A DNA stretch of 64,000 nucleotides, from positions 5,580,001 through 5,644,000 of the forward strand of contig NC_134434.1 of assembly GCF_030867145.1 (NCBI RefSeq), written 5' to 3'. The position numbers were made by a program, and so were the translations under genes. Every line of letters begins with the position of its first letter. Positions within the stretch are counted from its first letter, which is position 1. Source of the stretch: Opisthocomus hoazin (Eukaryota > Chordata > Aves > Opisthocomiformes > Opisthocomidae). Below are positions 25,453 to 37,400 of the stretch, one piece after another. Below the pieces are notes generated by a model, which saw only the letters and a list, made by a program, of their open reading frames with translations, was not told the origin of the DNA and ran no database searches.

Positions 25453-28400
25453 CTGCAGGGGAATAAGAAGAAACCAAGTTATAAGTAAGGTGTGTGGCTG
25501 AGTATCACGGTCCTCAAGTGCAACAGAAATATCTGCAAACAAACAGGAATCAGTGCAATCTTTAATAGGACTGGAGTTTGACTGCTGAGAGTTCAGGTCT
25601 TTAAGCTGTCTCAGACTGGGACCTAGAGCAGAAGCATCCATAAAGATTAATTTCTGAAACTCATTAGGGAAAACAAGAACTTTTGCATCCTCTAGATTTT
25701 GGGGAGAGGGAAGTAGCTCCTTTTCCATGCTGTGCATTGAACTCTCGCACTAGCCCCTTGAGGCGCACAACAAACAAGTTAAGTAAAACACTTCTCTGTA
25801 GGGTTATTTAAGAAATAAGATCTTTTTCCCTTGGAGGCAGCATAACCTTGCAGAGTTCTGCTCTCTCTGAGGGAGAAATGAAAATGCTTGCACATTTAAG
25901 ACACGTGGATCAACTGGTTTGATCTCTCTGTGGTCATGGAATTATGTTGTCTATAGTGAGTTCTATCACCTGAGGAGCCAGCTTGGTGACCTGGGGACAA
26001 GGCTGATGGATGTCCAGTCAAACAAACAATTCTTACTCTACCCCAGTCTCTCCCATGAAGATCATGGGTTGCTTCTGCAATAGGTATGCCAAACGTGGTG
26101 GAGAACCCAAATGAGGTTTAGAAGTTGAAGGCTCTGCTCATATGCCCAGTGCTCTCTAAACACCTCATTCATGTTGCGTAGCTTTCCTCTGGCTTATGAC
26201 TGGTCTTGCTGAAGGAGCTGGCTTTACAGAGTTGAACAGTTAACTGGGGACCACCCTTTAGACTGTGGCAGTCATGAAGGTAAATTACTGCTGGGATCTA
26301 AAGCAGGACCATCCATCCCATCCGAGTTCAGCTGAACTACAGAGCTTGGAGCTATGTCACCCAGCTTGGGCATCTGGCATAGATCCACCATGGTGCTCAG
26401 GACCATATACTCTCTGTGCCCACCCACGCTTCATGGACAAGCCCTTATACACAGGATGCACCATCCCAGGAGCGTTGACTGCAGTGGGCAGCAGCCACAT
26501 TGCAGTACCTACCTGGTTACACTCTGCAGGATCTTCTGCTCATCCTGGTCCAGGCACACGGCGAAGGAGGACTGGAGACCGATAATCTGGACCTTGTCTA
26601 CTTTTATCTGGGACACACTGATCTGCTGATGGAAAAAGAGCCTGAGTGAGTGAGCTACCAGGCTCAGTGCATTATCCCTGTGCAAGGAAGGGGAGCTGGG
26701 CACCTCTAAGCCAGATCTGATGGCCAACAGTAAATAGATCCCCCAAGGAGCTACTGTCTCCTGCCCTGCTTCCTCCCCAGCTGACTAAGGCTGATATCCT
26801 GCTACCAAATATAAAAGCACCTTGATTTGAGTTACCTGATTGAAACTTTTTTTGGATTTGGAATTTTGCCTTTTGACCACCTCCGTCATCGTCAAGTTGA
26901 GACACTCTGTCTTTGAGGCTGTAACAAAAGCAAACTGTTATCACTTGGGTTTTCTGGGCCACTGGTGGGAACCCGCGTTGTCCCTCCACCCCTCAAAGCA
27001 CCCCAGAGACAGTGGTTGTCAGCAGGACTCCACTGTCAAGGGAAACACAATCCCATTCTAGCTTTCCTTGCCCAGTGCTAACCTACACGGAAAGAAAACG
27101 GTCAGAGAGACAGAGGTAACTTCAGAGTAATTTCCAACCGCTTTCCAAACATAGCAGCAAAGGGGTTTAACTGTCTTAGGACCTAAACAGGAGAAAACCC
27201 ATTGCCCCATCATCACGACGAAATTCCAGCTCTCCCAGCATGGCCTTTCCTGCAGTCCACCTGGAGATGCTTTTTCGTGTCTGGAATTACAGTGACATCC
27301 TGTGGTCAAGCTGATGAATGTGAAAACCAACACAGACAATTCAAGGGGACTGGTTTTCTCTTGGAAGGAAGGAGATTCATGAAGGAGAAGCTTCTCCCAA
27401 AAGTGGAACTCAGAACACCCCCTGAAGCAAACGCACAGAGCTGGCAGCACAAGTGAAGCTCCTGAATCAGTGCAGAAATACCCAACTCAAAATGTATAGA
27501 GGAGGCGAGAAATTAATTCCTGCTGGGTGTTTTCCAGGGTTGTCTGCATGGCTGCATGGATGGGGTAGCAACAGGAGGGAGAGGAGGGACAGAGGTTTAG
27601 GTTGAGCTCTGTGGGGCATGCAGGAGCTGTCTCCGATGTGGTAGATCACCTGTTCGCCTGGCTACTCTGCTCACAAACCACACATCTGCCAGACACAAAG
27701 CATACAAGGAAAGTGGACCTAAAAAAACCCTCAGTTTACTTGGAACTGGGTGTCTGATTGCCAAAACAGCAGTTCTTAACCAACAATGAACAGGTATTGT
27801 TTCTAAACACACACACAGAGTAAAAGTCTTGCTGCTTTTAAAAGGCTCAAAGCCTTATTAATACCCCATTGGAAACCTGATTAGAAAAACAAGTTATGAA
27901 GCAAAACCACGTGGCCACCAGCTCTCTCTGAGCTGCAGGAAGGAAGCCAGGCTGAAGCATCAGCTCAGCAAGAGCCTGCTGAAAGTTGCTGCAGATGGCA
28001 GGACAAGTACCCTCTCCCTTGGTCCTACTTCACTGAACAACAGTTTTACCTGTCTCTCCTCCTTACTAAACAAGTGTTGTTCTGGAAAGCATCACTCTCC
28101 AGTGACAATCCTGCTGTTTGGACCGTCCCAGCCCTGTCCCTAATGGACATCCCATTTTCCTGGCTGGAAGCTTTAAAACAATGGGAAATCAAATGCCCTT
28201 CATCCCCGATGTTGCTAAGAACAACCAAAGACTACAGTATGACCCAGGGAACACCAGGCACCTTCCATGTATCTTCTGCATTCACACATCCCTGCTTTGC
28301 TCCAGCTAGAAGATCCACACTGTCCTCTTGCTCCACCAGTCCCTCCCATTGCTCCCTACGCAAAGCCGCAAAGACCACCTCTACCCACCTAGTTCTTCAT

Positions 28401-31400
28401 ACTTCTTGCAGGCTTTGCTAAGGTTAACAGATGTGCAGACCTTCTCAACATCGTTCCAGTGACTTCTTCCGCTGATGGCTGTCTGCAGAGACCAAGCAAA
28501 GCCCATGAAATGCCATGCTCCCGGCTGATGTTACCCTGCCTCCCACCCCTAACCACCTGGCTGGACTAGCTCAGGTCTGGAGCCAGAGCTGCATAGACAA
28601 CATTTTAGTAGGCACTAAAATTCATTTAACCTTGGATTTATAAAAATTCCCCAGGCTTAGCACTAAATAACTGCAGAGGGACCAACAAAATAGGAGGACT
28701 TATGTGGCCAGCAGCAGATCACTCCCCCAAAGCAAAGTCCACCAGTGTAAAGTGGCACCCAGTACACGTCCAGTCTGTGGCAACTGGCTGCACATTCTCT
28801 GTTTTACTGGGCTAAACAGGAGTGGAAAGCCACTCCCAATTAGCCAGTAAGTAGACAATTAGCTCGAGTTTGGTTTGTCTGGGCTTGGATTCAGGCTCCT
28901 CCAGCACACCGCCAGGATTTGCCCCTCTCAGCCCCCAGCAGAGAGACGTGTTTGCCCAGCACTGAAATGGTTTTCTGCCCCATTTGCCTTTGTGCAAGCC
29001 CCATGCACTCACCTTGCTGTAGGCGATCTGTAGTGTTAGTGGGATGGCTTCTCTGTCTCCATCTATGCCCAGCCTTTTGCTGCCCGGACCTGCACAAAAC
29101 AAGGAGCAAATGTCACAGGGTGGCCTTTTAACCCCGTTCTTCAGCAGGCTACTGATACGGCAGCATCCTCAGTACCTACAGAAAGGGGAAAAAAATGGTT
29201 TGCTGAACACAGCTACGGAGCAAAAAGGCAGAAAGAAAAGGTGGCTTAAAAGCTGCCAGAAAGCAATTAATCCAGTGCAGAGATTTCAACACAAAGCACA
29301 ACAAGCAGCTCTGGAAAACTGAAAGCGGTGCTGGCTAAGCCGGTGCAGAGGGGTCAGTGCTCCAGGGAAAACACAAAGCAATAAAAGGCCGCGTTGCTAA
29401 CCCAGCTCCTGTTTTTCCGGGCATATTTGTGCCCACATTAAATTAGCCTTGAAATACTGTGCCCGACACTTACTAACTTTTTTTTTTTTCCTGGATAATT
29501 TTTTGCAGATGTTAAGTGGTGTGCTGCCAGACAACCCAAGGGAGAAAAAAAACCAAACAAAAAACAAAACAAAACCGAAGTCAGAAAGGATTGCTCGTTT
29601 CATGAGTTATTGGGAAGAGGTCTCAGCCAAGCTGCTATTTTGGGGGAGTGGGGTAGTGACACTTCATACGGAGGGTATTTTATGAGCACCGTTTAGAAAG
29701 ACAAGGAGAGATCAGAGAAAAGCAATTGGGTAAAAAAAAAAATAAGCACCGAGTTGAAATGCAGTATTGTTGGTTGGCCGTGAGATGTCTCTGCGAGCTG
29801 CGGCACAGCTGACAGCATCTTTTTAGTAGAGACAGCAGTGACAGGACGAGGGGTAGGTTTAGGCTAGATATAAGGAAGAAATTCTTTACAATGAGGGTTG
29901 TGAAACACTGGAACGGGTTGCCCAGAGAGGTAGTGGAGGCCCCATCCCTGGAAACATTCCAGACCAGGTTGGACAGGGCTCTGAGCACCCTGATTCAGTT
30001 AGCGGTGTCCCTGCTCGCTGCGGGGGGGTCGGACTAGATGGCCTCTGGGGGTCCGTTCTGATCCCAAAACTTTCTACGATTCTGTGATTGTCCTCGGTAC
30101 CCACCAGAGCTGGAGACCATGCTGCAGGCTGATGCTTCTGCCATTGCTTCTGATCTCTACTAATTTGATAAATTCCTACTGTGAAAGCTCACGGATCTCC
30201 CTTGCAGGAAGGCTACAAGTATGCACACAAACCTTGCTTTGCCCCGTAAACTAAGGAAAATGGAAAGAGGGGTTTTATATAAATGACATGCCTGGAGACA
30301 GAAAGCAGCAAAAAGAAAAGATGAAGAGCTGCACTTGGCCAGGTGCTGATGAGAGAAAGGAAACGGGCTTGAAGCTGTCTTACTGCAGATGTGTTTTAGA
30401 GCTCACAGCACTAAAAACAACAAGGCATTGCCACAGCTTCACTCTTGAAGAGGAATGTGAGAACCGTAACGCCTCACTTCCAAATTTGTGAAGCGAGATC
30501 TGGATCTTTGCTCACGATGCAGCCCGGGCTCAGATCTCTCTCGCAGCCCACACTCCCCCCGGCCCCTCTTTGCCGTTCTCCCGCAGCCCAGCGGTTTGCA
30601 GACCTCCACCCCGAGGCCGGGGGTGCAGACGCCGTTACAGACCTGACGCCTTGATGGCCCGCGTGGCCGCAGAGTGACCCAGCTCGAGGGAGTGGATGAA
30701 GACTTCGGTCATCTTTTCTCCCCCAGTGAAGGTGAGCTGCCAGGGGTAGAAGAGAGGAGATGGGGTGGTGAGGAGACCCAGCCTGCCCCAGGCAACATTC
30801 ACCCCTCTCAGTGCTTTCTATAGGAAACAGGTCAGTTTGGGAAAATCCTTTCAAGTTTTCAAAATACATCTTTTTACCACTGGCTGGGTGACACTTGCCT
30901 TTAGCTGTACTCCCGACTGTTTTAACAGATCAGCAGCAAGTAAAACTGCCCAAAAAAGTACTATTCACTGAAAGAAAACTCCCCAACTCACTGAAAAGAA
31001 AGCTGACGATGAGCCTAGCAGCAGGGTCTGGGCATGGCTTTGAGTAACACAAATCCCACGAACAGCAGCAACCCTGCTCGCCACAGTCCCACTGCAGGTG
31101 GTCCCACATCACAGCACCAAAACAGTCCTTGCAGCCGGGCATTCAACCTTCCCCACCGCGTCTCCCACATGAGCACACAGTGGGGCGTGGAAAACGGGCT
31201 TTGTGGAAGGGCTCGGTTTGGAAAGCAGAGCACTGGAGGGACTTCCAGCCACGCGAATAATCTGTCGGCACTGACAGGAGTCGCTTTGTGTCATGGGGCA
31301 AGGTATTTGGATGGAAAACTGCTTGTGTAATTTAAGGATTAACTGGGCAGGACATGCACGCTCTCAATCCGTGAGCCAGGAGCATCAGCCAAAGCACTGT

Positions 31401-34400
31401 GGGCACCTGGGGAGTAAGAAGAGACCGAGCTCTGCCTCACCAGCCCACGGTGGGTGTGCCATACCCCCATCTGCTTCACAAGTAGGTCCTGAGTTGGTGG
31501 CACAGGCAGAAGACCTCCCCTTTCCCCCCTGCCAGTATGGGGCTGAGCCCTTTTGCCTACCTCCGCCTGGTAGAGCTGCAGCAGGACGGGGCGCGTGGCA
31601 AAGCGGCAGTAGTAGAGGATCATGTCTGCTAGGATGGGCAGTTGCTCCGGGGAGTCCTCCTGGGGCTCAGTCTCCGGCTTGGCAGACTGTCATGACAGAA
31701 TAAATCACAAGCCTGATGGTGCATGTGGTACCCACAGCCCAGTGCCAAGAACTGCCTGTCCCACCCCACTGGCGACAGAAACGCTCCTCCTGACCCCCAC
31801 GAACCCCCCATCTCCATCCCATGTCCATGTAGCACAGCTTGCTGTACAGGATCATGGTGGCCCAGCTCTAAGCAGAAGCTCTCTGCTCAGCTCCCCTGTA
31901 CCTCGGGGAAGGGGACATACCTGACACAGAACGTCCATGGGCAGGTTCATCAGCCCAAGAACGTTGCGCTCGTACCATGGGTCCAACATGCCGATGTAGT
32001 GGGATATGTCGTTGGTGCTGCTCTCCGTCCTAGCCAAGGTGGGATCCTGAAACCAGACACACTGGGGTCATGCCGGGAGGCCCCCAGGCTCCTCACCCCA
32101 TGCTTGAGGCTGGTGGAAGAGGCACCAATGCTCCCCTCAGCCTGCCCTGCCAGCCTCCTCGCACACCGCTCTTGGGGCCAAGTAGAGTGCTGGTGGCACC
32201 GCAAGCCCCATGGCAAGCAGAACACTCACCGCCTGTGCCGAGGCCCGGAGCTGAGGGTCCCCTGGGGACGGAGAGTGATGCATCAGTGGGGTCGATGGAG
32301 CCAAGCAGCTCCTCTTCACAGGGACGTAGAAAAACTGCAGCTTGAAGTACCTTGTCAGTGAGGGGCAGGTGCTCTCCTTGAGCCTGGGAGAAGGTAGGAG
32401 AGGGCTGGGTGAGTAAAGCTCTCCAGCGTGTCCCAGCAGGGCCAGGTACCTGCAGCTGGGTCCCTCGCACCGCCCAGCTCACCTGAGGTTGCTGTAGGCT
32501 CGGGCCACTTTCCCCGAGATGCGGTCGGAGCCGAAGACGACGACGCGCAGCGTGGACACCTTGGCATCCTCATCGTAGCTGAGGAAGGGCCGTCGGTGGA
32601 GGCTGAGGTGCCGCGGGGCGAGCGGGGCCGGCAGCCGCTGGCTCAGGACGTGCTGCGGCAGCGAGTGAGCGCGTCGGGAGCGCGCCGGGATGCGGTGCTT
32701 GGACTGGGGGGTGCACAGGCTCTCGGCCCGGCGCAGCGGCAGCGAGAGTGAGCCCGTGTATGGGTAGTCCTTCAGGTCCCTCCTCAAGACCAGCTGGCTT
32801 TTGCTCTTGAACAGTTTGTAGATCTTGTTGGTCAGCGTGTGTCTGTATTTGTGGTGGGTCTTCTCCACCTTCAGCTCCGGCCTCCCCACCATGTCCAGGG
32901 AGCTCTCGTCGCTGTCCTCCGCGTACCCACTGTCCATGCAGTCCTTCAGGCTGGAGACGAACGACTTCAGGGACTTTCTGGAGACCACCGTCAGCTCTGA
33001 GATAGAGTCCTTGGAGGCGGTGAAGAGAGACACTCGTGAGGGCTTAGATCCCTCCTCTGACAGTGCCGAGTACACAGAGTCTTTGGAAATGGTGCAGATG
33101 GGGGAAAGCAGCGAGTCCCGGTCAGGGGAACAGCCATCAGTTTCCACCTCCTCCTCCTCCTCCTCTTCATCCTCTTCTTCATTCTCCGAGGCCATGGGCT
33201 CAACAATGCTGCACTCTTTGCTGAGGACATCATTGAGGATATCTGAAAGGCAACCCAAGGGAGGTCAGGTTTGGTACGGGATCCACCATGGCTGCTGGAA
33301 ATGTCACGACCCCAGACAATGACATTACTACAGCGTGGCCAACACTCTCTTTGATCCTGCATGTTTTGAAACAAGGAGCTGAAAGCCTCCTCCTGAAGGT
33401 TTTTAGATTACCATACAGCACTCAGATATGGCAAAACAAAATGTGTTTCTCTCCTTGAGGTCACATTCTGTTTGGGTTCTCGAAAGGCAAACACCAGTTG
33501 GGGTTTTGCGTCCTTCCTACACAGATTTCACAATGTGCCTGTGTCTGATCCGGGTTTATCCAGAGGGCAGGAGGAAAGCAAGGTATCTTGATAATCAAGC
33601 CCCAAATCACCCCACTGCAGGTGGCCTCCAGGCAAGGCTGAACTCGCTGCAAAGCCCAAGCCAGAGCTCTGGTCCAGCTCGCTGGAACCAGCAGGCAACA
33701 AACACTAAACCTTCATGGGAACAGAAAAGGTCTTCCAGGAATGGGGAAGCTGGAGAGACCAGCTCAGCAGAAGAGGAAGCCACCATTTCCCCTGCAAAGC
33801 TGCTGCAGCCGGGCCGAAAGCACGGCGAAGGCACCCATCCCTCAGCCATCCCAGGTGGGGGAAGAGCTGTAACGCCCGAGGGGTCTCAACCCCACAAAGC
33901 CCTGACATCTCAGTGCAACCAGGCTTTTCCAGCAACATTTCCAGGGCACAAGCAAGGTTTACTCCTTGCAGAGGAGGTTTCTACCAAACAAGATCTCCAT
34001 CCTACTAATACCCCACAGACACGGGTGTGACGAATCTCTTCCAGTTTAATAGAAGGCACAGCTTTGCCCAGGAGATCAAGCCCTGCACGATTTGTGTCTG
34101 ACAACACAACGTGTTTTGGGGCCACCAGTGCCTTGTGCCCAACAGCTCGGATGAGGGCTTTGCTCGAGATCACAGCAGGCATCACGCCCAAGCTGGCACC
34201 CATGGCCTCCCCATCTGGGAGACACCGGCACCCACTGCATTACCTCTCCCATCACATCACCACCAACAATTTGTTGCCAGCTCCTTCAGGCTCCGGCCCC
34301 AGTTTGTGCAGCGTGCCCGGCTCTACATGGCAGTGCCCGCAGAGCTGAAACGCTGCTCAGCCACCCCCGCGACGGGGAGCAGAGGGCTGCAGTCTCACTA

Positions 34401-37400
34401 GGGGGGGCGGGGGACCCCCTCCACTTACCAAAGTTATCCTGATCCCAGCTGTAAGTGTAGCAGCGGGCGGTGGGGATGGGAATGGTGTGGAGCTTGCGGG
34501 GTTGATCCTCGCCTGGGAAGAAGGAGAGGAATCAGTTTGCAGGGAACACCGATACGGCTGCTGACAGCTCTCCTGGCTGGTGGGAGATGCCGCCCACCCC
34601 ACGCACATGCTTTGGGCAGTCCAGGTCATGCAGAGCACTGATGCTCTGTCATTACCCCCGTGAAGTCACATGCAATTGGGACAAGGGGACATTTCACACT
34701 TGTAAGAGCCATCAGACATCACTGCTGCCATCAGTTTCTGACTGAATGTTCTCATCTCACCCACAAAGGCTGGAGAATTTGTTGTTGTCGTTGTTTTAAT
34801 GAAGAATGAGAAGCAAGTTCTGGCTCATCACGTGGTTATGAAATAGAACCTGGGTTGGTGGGGTTTTTTTTGTTGTAGTTGTCGTTGCGCTAGGTTGAAA
34901 CTTTGCGCAAAAGAGGGTTTCACTCGTCCACAGCACAGGGGAGCTCATCGCTGCTGCAGGGGCTGAGCGCGTAGAAAACCCTGGAGGAAAGAGGGGCCAG
35001 GAAGGGGGGTTCTCACCCGCGATGGCAGGAAAGGACGCGGCTCCGGCGATGTCCTGCAGCACAGACTGCAGCCGCTCCCGGGCTGGGACAGGGTCGCTGC
35101 TGGCAGCTGCGATCTCCTGTGCGTCGGCGGCGCTGGCATAGATCTCCGAGAGCTCTTCCAGTGTCTTGGACTGGGGGGAGCAGAGCCAAGGTGAGAGATG
35201 GAAGGAGGTCTCTCTGCAGTTGGGACGCATGGGTCTTTGGGGAAGGTCACTAACCACACCACTGGGCAAATCTCTCTCCCTCCTCTAACTCCTACCCCTT
35301 CAAGTCCCCCCTAGACCTCTGCAAAGAAAAAAAACACCTATGTTTGAACAACCTTAGGGGTTTTCTTCACAAGTTTTTCCCCCCCCAGCCACCAAAATAA
35401 AGTGTTTCTCTGGTCAAATGAACACTTTTGCTGCATTTCAAATCCAGGGGCTCTTCCTTGCTACACTTAGGGATGGAGAACGGAGCAAAAAGCAAGTTAC
35501 CCCCCACAAACCCTTCGCCACACTTCACAAGACCGAAGCATAGACCTCACGTCTAACCTGATAACAGACTGGAAAGGCATACTGTTCCTACAAGAAGTGT
35601 TATCAAAAACTCTTTTTCCTTTGTCAGTCGAATATTATTTCAATCATGAAATCCACCAGCCAACTGTATGAAACTGTTCCCAGCGGCATCGTGGCATCAC
35701 CGAAGCCGAAGCTCCCCGAGCCTACCTTCAGGAGGTGGTGCAGGCTCTCCAGGTCGCAGCGGGTGCCGAAGCTGGCCTGGTAGAGGTGCTCGAGGAGCAG
35801 GACGAGCGTGGTGCGCTGCGGGTGCTCGCTGGTGCTCAGCTTCTCGGCGATGGAGAGGAACTCGCTCTGCACCTCGGAGCGGTTGAGCAGCAGCACCGTC
35901 CTGGGGACAAGGGGATGGTGGTTACGCTGGGCAGCCAGCCTCGGATGCTGGTGGCACACAAAACTCTTGGATAAATTCGCACCACATGGCAGCAGCCTCT
36001 CAGTTGGAAAGTCTCGGGGCTCTGCAGGGTGCCAGACCCATGCTGCCATGCCAGCTGCGGGCACGGAGCCGGTAAGGGATGAGCAGCCTCCATCCTACCC
36101 CTCGGCACCATCCCTGGCACCATTTCTCCTGCCACATCTGCAATACCATCAGCCCAATAACTGTCCAATCGGGCCCAGACAGGGCTCCAGCCCAGCAGCC
36201 AGCTGTCCAAACTGGACATCCAGCACATCCAACAAAGGAGTAAATAGAAAATAATAATGGCCCCTAAAACATCTTCCCCCTGCAAGGTGTGGGTCAGATC
36301 ACCACTTCTGGGCTTTAAGGAAAAGAACCACATCCTTCAGCTACACTTTTGCCCTGGATCGCAACATGAATACTCACAGACTTTGAATTCCCAAACTTGC
36401 AGCCCAGAGAGCACGTGTTTCCATTCACGGAGGAGAGCAGTCCCCCTCACTGAGCAAAAATGGCTCTGAATTAAGGATGTGCTCTGGTTTGCTTGGTTCT
36501 AGAAAGCTCAGGCAACAGGCACAAGCTTTCAGTAAGCCCAAGGTTCAGTTGTGTAGAGCTTTGTGCCAGGTTTTCAGGGCTTTTTATGCAAATATAACCA
36601 CCCTGCTGTAAGTCATCAGTGGTTACACTTGCACCAGTATAAGCGTGTAGAGCAGGGGAGCTGTACTGGGAAAGCAACACAGCAGCACCAGCGCAGCTGG
36701 GTGGGATATAGGTGCAGATCCAGAGCTGCACGGCATGAGGGGACAAGGCAGAAGAGCAGGACAGCCCTCCTGCACAGAGTGCAGTGCACGAAGAGCTGTC
36801 CCTGGGGCTGGCACTGCAGCCAGGAAGGGCACACACCGCCCAGGCTCATTTTCCTATTTACAAATGAGGTGCCCTGGCAGGAGGAAAGGCTCAGCCCTCA
36901 AATAAGGTGCAAAGTCTGACTGCGCTGAGAGCTGCAAGGCTTTTATTAATTGTTGCACTGGGGCAGACTCGCTTCTGTCCACCCTCGGACTGGTGGCTCC
37001 CAAACACGCAGATCAAAGCATCTCCTGGCTGTTCTTCAGCCTGTGCCGAGATCAGCAGCTCCCTGCGGAGCAGACTTTGCCTTCCCCGGCTGTTTTCACT
37101 CAGATCTGCAGCCCTGCGGTAAACATGGCTGTGTGATAACCGACATTGTCCTGACCCACAGCTGTGGAGATGCCACAGCCACTTTCCTCGACCCCTCCCA
37201 CAGCTCAGCCCAGCTATCCAGCTCTTCTCCCTGGCACCCACCGCTACACCTTTGAGATGCTGCTCGCTGCAGCCCCACTGCTGCTCAAGCAGCGTGGGAT
37301 GGTGGGGATGCTACAGAGAGAGACGCCAGCAGTGCCCACGGCCACACTTACACAGTGGAGCTCTGGTAGTTCTTCACGGGCAGCCCCTGCTCTGTCCTCA

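Noticed and set aside
32825..33322. 165-codon plus-strand open frame rich in Ser
   Set aside because: It is the antisense shadow of PIK3R5 exon 9; the serine run mirrors the Glu codons.
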